Positions 29,175 to 38,416 of a DNA stretch of 64,000 bases are shown one piece after another. Position 1 is the stretch's first letter. Each line of letters starts with the position of its first letter. Position numbers and translations under genes: made by a program. Below the pieces are notes generated by a model. The model was not told the DNA's origin, did not search any database, and saw only the letters and a list, made by a program, of their open reading frames with translations. Source of the DNA: Paraburkholderia sp. SG-MS1 (GTDB taxonomy: Bacteria; Pseudomonadota; Gammaproteobacteria; Burkholderiales; Burkholderiaceae); the NCBI RefSeq assembly GCF_012275575.1, contig NZ_NPIH01000136.1:19686-83685 (forward strand), written 5' to 3'.

Positions 29175-29873
29175 ATGTTGCGGGCAACGGGCGCGACGGT
29201 GATCGGACCGGGACATCGTCTTGATGCGACGTCCAATCAGGATGCTGTACGGATTCGCGGAGAGCGCGGCGGCTGGTTCGCCGCGGTGGCCGACGGCCTC
29301 GGTTCGCGCGCCCGCAGTCGGGTCGGCTCGCGACTCGCCGTTCGGCTCGCGCAACGCGCGTGGCGCGCCGATGACGCCGCGCCCGACGCACGCGCGTCGA
29401 TCCAGCATTTTTACCAAAGCTGGCTGCGCACGCTGCCATCGTCACCAGGCGACTTCGCGACCACTGTGCTCGCGGCCCGCTGCGGTGCGGATGGCGTATG
29501 TCATTTGATCCAACTCGGGGACGGGCTCGCGCTCTATCGAGCGGCGGGCGTGTTTGGCGTGCTGAGCGGCGCGCGCGCGGGCTTCGGCAACGAGACGGAG
29601 GCGCTCGGCGTAACGAAGTCGTTCTCCGCGTGGAGGACGGCGCGTATCGCGCTGTCGGAACCCGGCGATGGCGTGATGCTGATGACCGACGGCATTGCCG
29701 ACGATTTGCGTCCCGAACGGCTCGGAGCCTTCTTCGATCATCTGCATGCGCAGGCACGCGCGCGTAGCCGCCGCGCGGGCCGGCGCTGGCTGGAGCGGCA
29801 ACTGGAAGCATGGCCCACGGCATTGCACAACGATGACAAATCGATCGCCCTGATTTTTCGAGACAGCAGATGA
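29175..29873 (+). CDS. PP2C-type protein phosphatase of the TerY-P triad
   Basis: A 232-residue Ser/Thr phosphatase. The metal-site motifs appear in order: AVADGLGSRARSRVGS (DGxG), ATTVLAARC, LIQLGDGLALYR (GD), MLMTDGIADDL (DG) and HNDDKSIALIF (final DD). It starts directly after the vWA stop with no spacer, and its own stop overlaps the kinase start by four bases (ATGA). It would reverse the action of the adjacent kinase. Confidence 0.88.
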   Translation: MLRATGATVIGPGHRLDATSNQDAVRIRGERGGWFAAVADGLGSRARSRVGSRLAVRLAQRAWRADDAAPDARASIQHFYQSWLRTLPSSPGDFATTVLAARCGADGVCHLIQLGDGLALYRAAGVFGVLSGARAGFGNETEALGVTKSFSAWRTARIALSEPGDGVMLMTDGIADDLRPERLGAFFDHLHAQARARSRRAGRRWLERQLEAWPTALHNDDKSIALIFRDSR

Positions 29874-31264
29874 ATGCTACACATGAGGCAGCAAACAACA
29901 AGAAGCCGCGAGGCAAACGCGAGGTGGAAGACGAGCGCGGGAGCCGCTATCTCCTGATCGATTCGCTGTCGGAAGGCGGCCAGGGCCTTGTCTGTCTGAC
30001 GGACACGCCGGGCGTGCTGGTCAAGGTCAGCCGGTTGCCGATTAGCGATGCCCGGTCCGCGCGCTGGTTCCAGCAGGTACAGCGCGTCAAGCGTTTGCCG
30101 CTGGATGGCCTGAAGGTTGCGCGGCCACAGGCGATGATCGTCAGTCCGCGTCACGGTTACGTGATGGAATTGATGGACGGGCTCGAACCACTCCAGCGCC
30201 TGCTGGACGCGCCGCTGCAAAGCGGCATGCCGGGTTTCCTGGAGAGCGGCGGCTTGTCGCGGCGTCTGCGTCTGCTCGCGGGGCTCGCCGGGACGCTTGC
30301 CGAATTGCACGGGCGCGGACTGGCGTACGGCGATCTCTCGCCGGCGAATGTCTTTGTGTCGCGCTCGATCGAGCATTCGGAAGTGTGGCTGATCGACTGC
30401 GACAACATCAGCGCGCTGTCGAAGACGAGCGTCGATTCGATCTACACGCCCGGGTACGGTGCGCCGGAAGTCGTGCGGGGTGTATCGGGAATTGATAGCG
30501 TGACCGATGCTTGGAGCTTCGCCGTCATCGCCTATCAGTTGCTGAGGATGCAGCATCCTCTGAAGGGTGATCAGGTGAACGATGGTGACGAGGATGAAGA
30601 GCAGCGCGCGCTGCGCGGCGAACTGCCGTGGATCGACGACTCCGTCGACGAGAGCAATCGCGCCTCGTCCGGCATTCCGCGCGATTCGGTGATCTCGAAG
30701 CGCCTCGGTGAACTCTTCCAGCAATGCTTCGACTCCGGACGGACCGCGCCGCTCGAACGTCCCTCAATGCAGCAATGGCGCGCGGCGCTGGACTTCGCGC
30801 TGCACATGCTGGTGCAGTGCGACGATTGCGGCAGCATGTTCTATTTCAATCGCAATTTACAGTGCAGTTTCTGCGATCACAAAGAAGTGCCGGAGCGCCA
30901 TCTGCTGCTGCGTCACTGCCTGCGTGCGCCGGAACTGAAGGACGAGCCGGGCATCGGCGATGACAATCTCCTGCGCACGGGTTTCCATCAAATTTTGAAC
31001 CACACGACCGTGCAGCTGCGCACTTCGCCGCCTGGAACCTTCAGCTACGCGCTCAGCGATCTCTGGTGCACGCTGTTGCTGACCGACGACGGGTTGTGCA
31101 TCGATCCGGTTCGAGGAATGAACACTTTCCTGCAGGCCGGCGCCGGCGCGACGCTCAGACGGCTGAAGCGTCGCGAGGTCATTCCGTTCACGAACAGGAA
31201 TGAGCAGTATTTCCTTTGTCTCGGTGAAGAAGAGCGTTGCCATGTCTGGCAATTCCAGTGGTGA
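29870..31264 (+). CDS. Ser/Thr protein kinase with C-terminal zinc ribbon (TerY-P triad)
   Basis: A 464-residue kinase. The glycine loop SEGGQGLV, the Lys in VLVKVSRL, the catalytic loop GLAYGDLSPANV (HRD replaced by YGD), IDCDNI in place of DFG, and APEVVRG are visible, so key Lys and Asp residues are kept with a variant loop. After residue ~320 a zinc ribbon CDDCGSM...CSFCDHK follows, then ~120 residues of beta-rich tail. The zinc ribbon is a noted feature of TerY-P kinases. Soluble; probably targets the vWA protein or the ATPases downstream. Confidence 0.87.
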   Translation: MNATHEAANNKKPRGKREVEDERGSRYLLIDSLSEGGQGLVCLTDTPGVLVKVSRLPISDARSARWFQQVQRVKRLPLDGLKVARPQAMIVSPRHGYVMELMDGLEPLQRLLDAPLQSGMPGFLESGGLSRRLRLLAGLAGTLAELHGRGLAYGDLSPANVFVSRSIEHSEVWLIDCDNISALSKTSVDSIYTPGYGAPEVVRGVSGIDSVTDAWSFAVIAYQLLRMQHPLKGDQVNDGDEDEEQRALRGELPWIDDSVDESNRASSGIPRDSVISKRLGELFQQCFDSGRTAPLERPSMQQWRAALDFALHMLVQCDDCGSMFYFNRNLQCSFCDHKEVPERHLLLRHCLRAPELKDEPGIGDDNLLRTGFHQILNHTTVQLRTSPPGTFSYALSDLWCTLLLTDDGLCIDPVRGMNTFLQAGAGATLRRLKRREVIPFTNRNEQYFLCLGEEERCHVWQFQW

Positions 31265-31271
31265 GGCGCCC

Positions 31272-34200
31272 ATGCAATTCGCTGATTTCCCCCTGCTCGA
31301 ATCCGACGTCCATTTTGTCCGCGCCACCGGCGGTCTGGCCGCCGTGCCGCTGCGCCGCAATGTCGAAGTTTCTGTCTCGCGCGATGCGGACGGCGTGCTC
31401 TGGCTCGGTTACGAAAGCAACCTTATCGAACTGGATCCAGACAGTTGTTCGAAGAGCTTCGTATTGCTCGCCGACCGGCGTGATCTCGCTTGGCTGTTGC
31501 TCAAACAACTGGACGACACGTTCCACCTCCAGACCATCCTGCCGTCGGGCTGGACGCTGCTCGACGAACCCGTGCAGATCGCGGTGGATGAACAGAACAT
31601 CGCTACGCTCGTGCAACGCAACGCCATCGATCTCTACGATGCGGCCGAGGCGCTCGCCTGGCTGAAGAAAGAGTTCGTCGTCGAAGGCCACAAGTCGTGG
31701 GTGGCAGTTTTGCGAGAATCCGGGTCGCGTACCGGCGACTGGACGCTGATCGGCCAGTCGTGGCGCATGTATCTGCAAGGCGAGGCCGGTGGACGTGTGG
31801 TCGTACGCCGGCTGTGGCGGCAGCGCGCGACAGGACTCGAATGGACGCGGATGGACGGCGCGTTCGAATTCGTGGAAGCCACCGCCGCCAGTCGGTTGTT
31901 GACCCCGGCGGCGCGGGCGAGCTTTGATCAGTCGGTGCAGAACAACGGCAGCTATCTTGCGCTGTGGAAAAAATACAGCGAACAGGAATGGCAGCGCAGC
32001 CAGCGGCAGGCGGCATCGCTGGGCGTGCTGGAGTATTGCGGCGCCGAAGAGGCGAGCGATGAAGGCGGCGTCTGGCGCTTCGACGTTGCACCGGAGGAAC
32101 TGCGCCGTTTCCTGGATGCTTGGCGCGCGCTCGAAGCCGACGGCAGTCTTGAACTCGAAGCGAGCGCGCAACATCCTGATTGGCGCATTGAACTGGACAA
32201 GGTCGCGCAGTCGCGCCGTTTTCGCGGGACGCCGGAGATGGGCCGGGCCGGGTTGCTGCTTATCCGGTCGTGGCGCAGGCCGCCGGAGCAGGGCTATCTG
32301 TCGCTGTCGCTGGCAGGTGACCGTTCGGTGCAGGAGCGCCGCGGCAAGGCGCGGGCCGAAATCGATGGCGGCCGGCGGATGCCACAGTTGCGCTATCTGC
32401 TACAGAACGTATCGATGCCGCCCGCGCGCAAAACACCGTATACACCGCTTTCACCTGCGGCGCGCGCCTGCTTCAGAAATGGCAAGCCGACGCCGCGTCA
32501 GGAAGAAGCCATCAAGGTTGCGCTGGAGACGCCGGACATCGCGCTGATCATCGGGCCGCCGGGAACCGGCAAGACGCAGGTGATCGCGGCACTGGAGCGG
32601 CGCATCGCGGAACTGGGCGAGCATGAGAACGTGCGGCACCAGGTGCTGATTTCGAGCTTTCAGCATGACGCGGTCGAAAATGCGCTGCATCGGACCGAGG
32701 TGTTTGGCTTGCCAGGCATCAAGGTAGGCGGACGCAAATCGGCGGAGGGACATGATCGCATCGAGCATTGGTGCAGGAAAACACGCGCCACGGTCGAGGA
32801 GAATCTCGCGGCCTGCGAATCCGGCGAACCGCATCTTGCGACGCTGCATCGGCTGCGCGAAGCGCTCGCAACGCTGCGTCTCACGGCGCTCGACCCGGAA
32901 CGCCGATGTGCGGAACTTGGGCATTTGACGGAATGTCTCGAAGCGCTCGCGGCATCGCGCAGTGGCTTGCGTATCTCATCGAATCTGCTGGAAGACTGGC
33001 GGGTGTACGTCGCACAAACACCGGTAGCCGCCCCCCTCAGCCGGCAGAACACGACGCTGCTGTCGCGCAAGGTGCGCGGCCTGCGCGTGACGCCGGCCGC
33101 TTTCGCCGATGACGGCCGCGAGCGTCTGCTCGATCTAACTGCCACATGCGATTGGCTGGGCGGCGTGCCAGAGCCTCTGCTTGCAAGGTTGCGCGCGCTC
33201 GGGGCGCAACAGCAGGGGGACGACATGCCATGGGAGGCGGTGCAGGCGCTGAGAGGCGCGCTGCTTGACGCGGTCACCGACTATCGTCCACGGAGCGTCA
33301 AGCACCGGCTCGACGCGCGCGGCCTGAGTCTGCTGAACGCGATCGAAGCGGGCATCGAAGACCGACTGAAGGTGTCGCGCCTCGGCAAGGCCGGAGTACT
33401 GATGCGCTATCGCGACGCGCTCGCCTTCGACTCGGTGCGCGCCGCAGACACAGTGCGCGAATACGCCATGATTGTCGGTGCGACCTGTCAGCAGGCTGCG
33501 AGCATGCACATGGCCAGCCTGAAGGGCCTGAGCGGGATCGGCGCGACGGGCATCACCTTCAACTCCGTGATTGTCGACGAGGCGGCACGCGCCAATCCAC
33601 TCGACTTGTTCATTCCGATGTCGATGGCGCAGCGCCGCATCGTGCTGGTCGGAGATCATCGTCAGTTGCCTCACTTGCTCGAACCAGAGGTGGAAGACGA
33701 GGTCGCCCGTGCGCACGATCTCAGCGACGAGCAGCGCGAAGCGTACAGGACGAGCCTGTTCGAGCGGCTGAGAGATCAGCTAAAAGAGCGTGAACAACAG
33801 GACACCGTGCCGCGCGTGGTGATGCTGGACGTGCAGTTCCGCATGCACGAAATGCTTGGCGATTTCGTGAGCCGCGAGTTCTACGAGAAGGAAGGGCTGG
33901 ATCCGGTGAAGTCGGGCCGTCCGGCGTCAGCGTTCCTCTCGGACGTGCCAGGCCACGAAAACTGCGTGTGCGGCTGGATCGACGTGCCTGCCGGTGGCGG
34001 CGCGAACAAGGAAACGCGCGCCAATCTGCCGAGTTGGCGCAGAAGCGCCGAAGCCATCCGCACAGCGCAGGAAGCCGCGCGCCTGCTCGAGGCATGCGGC
34101 GACGAAGTCAGCGTTGGTGTCATCACGTTCTACAGCGCACAGCGCGATGAAATCTTTAGTGAACTGATGCGCAGCGGACACGCGTGCCGCGACGATGAAA

Positions 34201-34559
34201 CCCGCGAATGGGTGATCGACGAAAAGTATCGTACGACTCGCAACGGCGAAGAGCGGTTTCGCGTAGGCACTGTGGACGCGTTTCAGGGCAAGGAGTTCGA
34301 TATCGTCTTACTGTCCATCGTTCGTTCGAACGTGCACCCGCTCGGGACAAGCGGCGAGGCGTTCGAAAAAAGCGCGAACAAAAAATACGGGCACTTGCGC
34401 TTGAGCAATCGCATGAACGTCGCGATGAGCCGGCAGCGCTCGCTGCTGATCGCGGTCGGCGACCGCGCCATGGCCGAATGGGAGGGTGCAGGCGAGGCCG
34501 TGCCCGCGCTGAGCGCGTTCCTTCAACTGTGCAAGGGCGAGCATGGTCATGTTCTCTGA
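31272..34559 (+). CDS. Superfamily 1 (Upf1/Dna2-like) helicase
   Basis: A 1095-residue protein. About 400 N-terminal residues without recognised motifs precede Walker A GPPGTGKT (~428), motif II VDEAARANPLDL (~767), motif III GDHRQLPH, motif IV-V VGTVDAFQGKEFDIV and motif VI NVAMSRQRSLLIAVGD. A long helical insertion (~480-740) lies between motifs I and II. GAGG before ATG 31272 favours this start over upstream ATGs that overlap the kinase. Its end overlaps the next gene by 17 bases. Confidence 0.87.
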   Translation: MQFADFPLLESDVHFVRATGGLAAVPLRRNVEVSVSRDADGVLWLGYESNLIELDPDSCSKSFVLLADRRDLAWLLLKQLDDTFHLQTILPSGWTLLDEPVQIAVDEQNIATLVQRNAIDLYDAAEALAWLKKEFVVEGHKSWVAVLRESGSRTGDWTLIGQSWRMYLQGEAGGRVVVRRLWRQRATGLEWTRMDGAFEFVEATAASRLLTPAARASFDQSVQNNGSYLALWKKYSEQEWQRSQRQAASLGVLEYCGAEEASDEGGVWRFDVAPEELRRFLDAWRALEADGSLELEASAQHPDWRIELDKVAQSRRFRGTPEMGRAGLLLIRSWRRPPEQGYLSLSLAGDRSVQERRGKARAEIDGGRRMPQLRYLLQNVSMPPARKTPYTPLSPAARACFRNGKPTPRQEEAIKVALETPDIALIIGPPGTGKTQVIAALERRIAELGEHENVRHQVLISSFQHDAVENALHRTEVFGLPGIKVGGRKSAEGHDRIEHWCRKTRATVEENLAACESGEPHLATLHRLREALATLRLTALDPERRCAELGHLTECLEALAASRSGLRISSNLLEDWRVYVAQTPVAAPLSRQNTTLLSRKVRGLRVTPAAFADDGRERLLDLTATCDWLGGVPEPLLARLRALGAQQQGDDMPWEAVQALRGALLDAVTDYRPRSVKHRLDARGLSLLNAIEAGIEDRLKVSRLGKAGVLMRYRDALAFDSVRAADTVREYAMIVGATCQQAASMHMASLKGLSGIGATGITFNSVIVDEAARANPLDLFIPMSMAQRRIVLVGDHRQLPHLLEPEVEDEVARAHDLSDEQREAYRTSLFERLRDQLKEREQQDTVPRVVMLDVQFRMHEMLGDFVSREFYEKEGLDPVKSGRPASAFLSDVPGHENCVCGWIDVPAGGGANKETRANLPSWRRSAEAIRTAQEAARLLEACGDEVSVGVITFYSAQRDEIFSELMRSGHACRDDETREWVIDEKYRTTRNGEERFRVGTVDAFQGKEFDIVLLSIVRSNVHPLGTSGEAFEKSANKKYGHLRLSNRMNVAMSRQRSLLIAVGDRAMAEWEGAGEAVPALSAFLQLCKGEHGHVL

Positions 34560-36015
34560 ACGTTACTGCCATGTGCCGGGCGTGAACCCAACGGCGCGCA
34601 ATCGACAAGATCTGCTCTGGCCGGTGTATGCGTGGAAAGTTCTATATCCCGATGAACGGCGGCGTTCGACGCTCAATCTGTTTCAGGAAACCTTGCTCGG
34701 ACTGGCGCGAGCGGGAGTGCACGACCCACTGCAGCTTGCTGCGCTGACGGGCTTGGATCCGGAACTCGTGCGGTTCATCATCGGAGTCGAGCTGCTGCCC
34801 GGCGGCTGGGTCGACAACCTTAACCGGGTGACGAAAAAAGGCCTTCAACTGCTTGACGGCGAAGAAGAGGTTCGTGCCTCGCTCCAGGCGGGCTACGCGT
34901 TCCAAGATGCGGTGAGTGGCGAATGGCTGCCCCGTTTCAGCACGCAGCTGTCCGAGATCGCGCCATCCGGCCATAACGATCGAAACCGTCCTTTCTTCGT
35001 GCTGGACCGCGACTCAGGACACAAGCGTCAGCCGTTTTTGTTACACCAAAAAGTGCACGCTTCGCTCGATCCTGATCGCATGATGCGCGCGCATCGCCTG
35101 TATCGGCGCGATGTCGGTACGGCGGGTGGCGAGAGGGGCGACACGCAGGCGGAAGTCGTGTTCGATACCATCGAGTGCATCGGGGATACGCCGGAGCAGG
35201 TCTATCTCTGGTGCGAATTGTACCGGGACGAGAGCGGCCTCGACCGCTGGCTGGTCAGCGATCCCTTTCGCATCAAGCGCGCGGTGCCGTGGCTGAGAAA
35301 GCCGTTCTTGGAACTGGCCAAAGCCAATGAAAATATCGTGCGCCTCATGCAACGGCTGCTGCCAGAAGTAGTGCCAAACGCTCAGTCTGCCGAAGAATGG
35401 ATGGAGCGAATCGAGGAAATGGTGGCCGTGGAGATCGACGCGAGCCATCCGTATATCGCTCATCATGAGTTGATCCGCCATCACCTCGCTCGCCTGTTGC
35501 GGCTGACCGAACGCGTGGAAGGACAGAAGCGCTCGCATCCCGAAGAACTGGGCGCATTGATGAGCGAAGCAGCCAGCCTGCTTGAGGCGGTCCTGCAATG
35601 GCTCTTGCGCAAATGGACTTCGTCTTCGCCTGACTGGCCGAACACGAACTGGTCGCGTCAGGAGGCCAAAGTGGAACTCGCGGCGCTTCGCATCGGCGGT
35701 GCGGGCATCGATTCCCGTCTCGTCGACGCGCTGGCCGGGCAGAAGCGAAGTGTCATCAAGGCCGCGCTCAGGTCACAGGAACAGCCGCTCAAAGGGCTGC
35801 TGGCGGCCACGCTTTTCGTGGCAAACGCAGAAGACAGGCATCCCTATCACGAAGTCGGCGCCGATGCCTTGCAGCTGGTTCGCCTGACCGAGCTGACAAA
35901 TTATCGCAACAAGGTGGGCGGACATGCGTCGGGTCAGCAGGCCGATCGCGATGAATCCCTCGGACATGCTCGCTTCGCCGTCCAGTGGATGGCGCTCTTC
36001 AAACGACTTTACTGA
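34543..36015 (+). CDS. Unknown operon protein with a HEPN-like RNxxxGH motif at the C-terminus
   Basis: A 490-residue soluble protein with no family I can name. The N-terminal ~110 residues look like a winged-helix region (ALTGLDPELVRFIIGVELLPGGWVDNLNRVTKKGLQLLDG). The C-terminal ~130 residues are helical and contain LTNYRNKVGGHASG, an R-x5-H arrangement (RNKVGGH) like the active site of HEPN RNases. If so, this could be the toxic RNase arm of the system. It overlaps the helicase gene and lies 1 base before the McrB-like gene, so it is fully inside the operon. Confidence 0.6.
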   Translation: MVMFSERYCHVPGVNPTARNRQDLLWPVYAWKVLYPDERRRSTLNLFQETLLGLARAGVHDPLQLAALTGLDPELVRFIIGVELLPGGWVDNLNRVTKKGLQLLDGEEEVRASLQAGYAFQDAVSGEWLPRFSTQLSEIAPSGHNDRNRPFFVLDRDSGHKRQPFLLHQKVHASLDPDRMMRAHRLYRRDVGTAGGERGDTQAEVVFDTIECIGDTPEQVYLWCELYRDESGLDRWLVSDPFRIKRAVPWLRKPFLELAKANENIVRLMQRLLPEVVPNAQSAEEWMERIEEMVAVEIDASHPYIAHHELIRHHLARLLRLTERVEGQKRSHPEELGALMSEAASLLEAVLQWLLRKWTSSSPDWPNTNWSRQEAKVELAALRIGGAGIDSRLVDALAGQKRSVIKAALRSQEQPLKGLLAATLFVANAEDRHPYHEVGADALQLVRLTELTNYRNKVGGHASGQQADRDESLGHARFAVQWMALFKRLY

Positions 36016-36016
36016 C

Positions 36017-38416
36017 ATGGCAAAAAAGAACCATAAGCCCAATCGCGGCGGTCCACCCGCGCTCAACAACGGAATCGGTGCTCACGGGCACCAAGGTCAT
36101 CATGGGCACGGTAGCGCCGGTGCAAAGACGCAGACGTCGCCTCTGTTGAACACGCTATGGGGCGCGGCGAAGATCCCCCAGGAAGAAAGTAAGACAGAGA
36201 CGACCGATGGCATGCTTGCGGCAAGCCCGTCGCCCGTCTCCGCGAGCTTGCCGGAAAGTGGGCGCCTTGATGCAATCGCCGCAACCCTGCGCAACCAGCA
36301 GGCAAGGCTGGACGAGGAGCGCCACACCGCCGATGCGATCTCGGCCGGTTTCGAAGCACGCGAAGCCGCGCTCGCGAAGCGAGAGGGCGAATACGGACAG
36401 CGCGAGGCTTTGCAGAGTGAGCGCGAGGAGAGCCTTAGTGCGCGAGATGCTGCGCTTACGCACCGCGAACGGGAGATCGAGGACCGTGAACGCGATGCCC
36501 GCCATGGCTTCGCGCGGCAGAATCAGCGCTCGCTGCACGAACTCAGAGATGAGAACGCGCGTCTGGAGGCGCGCCGGGCGAGCCTTGCCGTCGAAATCGA
36601 AGAAAGACTGACGCTAAGCCAAAATGCCTTCCAGACGGAGAGCGATGCCGTGCGCCGCCGTCTGGCCGAGCGCGCGGACCGGATTGCCGGGCGGGAAGCG
36701 GAACTGGACGCACGCGAGGAAGGCCTTGAGGAGAGCCGGCGGCAGTTCGATGCGCACAGACGCACGCGCGAGCAGATGGAGAGCATGTCGCGCGAGCGGG
36801 TACGCAGCGAGTTCGAAGGCGAATTGGCGCAACGAGATCAGGAGATTGACAGGTTGCGCAAGAAGAACGAGTCGCTGGCGCGCCAGCTCGACGAAGCAAA
36901 CGACACACTCGACGGCTACGACGACCTGCGCGACACGCTGGGCGATCGCGCTCCCGCGGAGTTATTGCAAGAACTCGAAAAACTCGAGGACAAGAACAAG
37001 GCGCTCAAACGCCAGGTAGGAGAACTCGAGGCGCAGGCCACTATCGACGAGTTCAACGCGGCCTGCAAGGAGCGTGACCGCGCGGTGGAAGAAGTGAACC
37101 AGTTGCGCATCGAATTGGCAGGCTACAAGCAGATCGCGCATACGAAGAGCATGGAGGCACTCCAGCGGCAGCGTGCAGCCGACGAGCTTCACATCATGCA
37201 GGTCCGCAATCAGGCCATGAAGCTGCATCTAGACGAGTTGGAAACGACCATCGGAAAAATGACTGACGGCCGAAAGTCCGCTTCCGCGTTCGTGGAACTG
37301 TCCAGAATGGATGTGGATGCGGCGTATCAAATCGAGCGTCCGGTCAACCCGGTGGACGACCTGAAGACATTCACGGACGAACTTAGGATCCGGCTGGCCT
37401 GCGTGCAGCCGGACAATCCGCTGTACTTCCGCGCCGAAGACCTGCAACTGTTTCTCGGTGGTCTCGCCATGAGTCAATTGCACGTGTTCCAAGGTATCAG
37501 CGGCACGGGCAAGACCAGTCTGGCAAAAGCTTTCGCGAAGGTCGTTGGCGGCGAATGTCAGGATATCGCTGTGCAGGCGGGGTGGCGCGATCGCAGTGAC
37601 TTGCTGGGCCACTACAACACATTCGAGCGGCGCTTCGCGGAGAAGGAATGTCTGCAGGCGATGTATCGCGCGGCGACGCCGTCGGCGAAAAACAGGGTAA
37701 ACATAATTCTGCTGGACGAAATGAATTTGTCGCGTCCGGAGCAGTATTTCGCCGACTTCTTGTCCGCACTCGAAAAGGAAGGCGACGACCGCCTGATCCG
37801 TCTGGTGGAAACGAGCCCGGCTAATCCGCCGCAGCAGTTGCGTGACGGTCGCGAGATTCTGGTGCCGGAAAATCTCTGGTTCATCGGCACGGCCAATCAG
37901 GACGAGACCACCAACGAACTCGCGGACAAGACTCACGACCGCGCCTTCGTCCTCGAACTGCCGCGTCATGAAGGGCGCTTCGAGATCGCGCAGCGCCTGC
38001 GCCCGAGGACCATTGCCTTTGAGTCGCTCGACAAGGCTTTCAAGGCAACGCAGAAGTCAGCGCGAGAGGCTATCGATGAGCGTCTGGACATCATCGGCGA
38101 CAGCGATCTCACGAGCGTGCTGGCGCAACACTTCGGCATCGGCTGGGGCAACCGCTTCGAGCGGCAAGCACGCAAGTTTCTGCCGGTGGTGGCAGCGGCG
38201 GGCGGCAGTATCGCGCAGGGGCTGGATCATCTGCTGGCGATTCGGGTGTTCCGCAGCGGCAAGGTGACCGGACGTTACGACACCAGTGCCGAAACGCTGG
38301 AGCGCGTGCAACAGGCGCTGCTTGATGTCTTCGCCAGAGTTACGGACGGCGCGTTCCCCGAGCGTTGCCTCGACGCGATCGAGGCCGATCTCAAGCGTCT
38401 GGAGCGCGGCGCGTGA
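36017..38416 (+). CDS. McrB-like AAA+ ATPase with His-rich N-terminus and long coiled coil
   Basis: A 799-residue protein. Residues ~22-35 are His/Gly-rich (GAHGHQGHHGHGSAG), possibly metal-binding. A coiled coil of ~330 residues follows (~90-425, rich in E/R/A/L). The AAA+ domain has Walker A GISGTGKT (~492), NIILLDEMNLSRPEQYF (~562), sensor FIGTANQDETTNELADKTHDRA, all typical of the McrB/GTPase-like AAA+ group. McrB motors feed DNA to a McrC nuclease partner, here the next gene. Its stop overlaps that gene's GTG start (GTGA). Confidence 0.87.
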   Translation: MAKKNHKPNRGGPPALNNGIGAHGHQGHHGHGSAGAKTQTSPLLNTLWGAAKIPQEESKTETTDGMLAASPSPVSASLPESGRLDAIAATLRNQQARLDEERHTADAISAGFEAREAALAKREGEYGQREALQSEREESLSARDAALTHREREIEDRERDARHGFARQNQRSLHELRDENARLEARRASLAVEIEERLTLSQNAFQTESDAVRRRLAERADRIAGREAELDAREEGLEESRRQFDAHRRTREQMESMSRERVRSEFEGELAQRDQEIDRLRKKNESLARQLDEANDTLDGYDDLRDTLGDRAPAELLQELEKLEDKNKALKRQVGELEAQATIDEFNAACKERDRAVEEVNQLRIELAGYKQIAHTKSMEALQRQRAADELHIMQVRNQAMKLHLDELETTIGKMTDGRKSASAFVELSRMDVDAAYQIERPVNPVDDLKTFTDELRIRLACVQPDNPLYFRAEDLQLFLGGLAMSQLHVFQGISGTGKTSLAKAFAKVVGGECQDIAVQAGWRDRSDLLGHYNTFERRFAEKECLQAMYRAATPSAKNRVNIILLDEMNLSRPEQYFADFLSALEKEGDDRLIRLVETSPANPPQQLRDGREILVPENLWFIGTANQDETTNELADKTHDRAFVLELPRHEGRFEIAQRLRPRTIAFESLDKAFKATQKSAREAIDERLDIIGDSDLTSVLAQHFGIGWGNRFERQARKFLPVVAAAGGSIAQGLDHLLAIRVFRSGKVTGRYDTSAETLERVQQALLDVFARVTDGAFPERCLDAIEADLKRLERGA

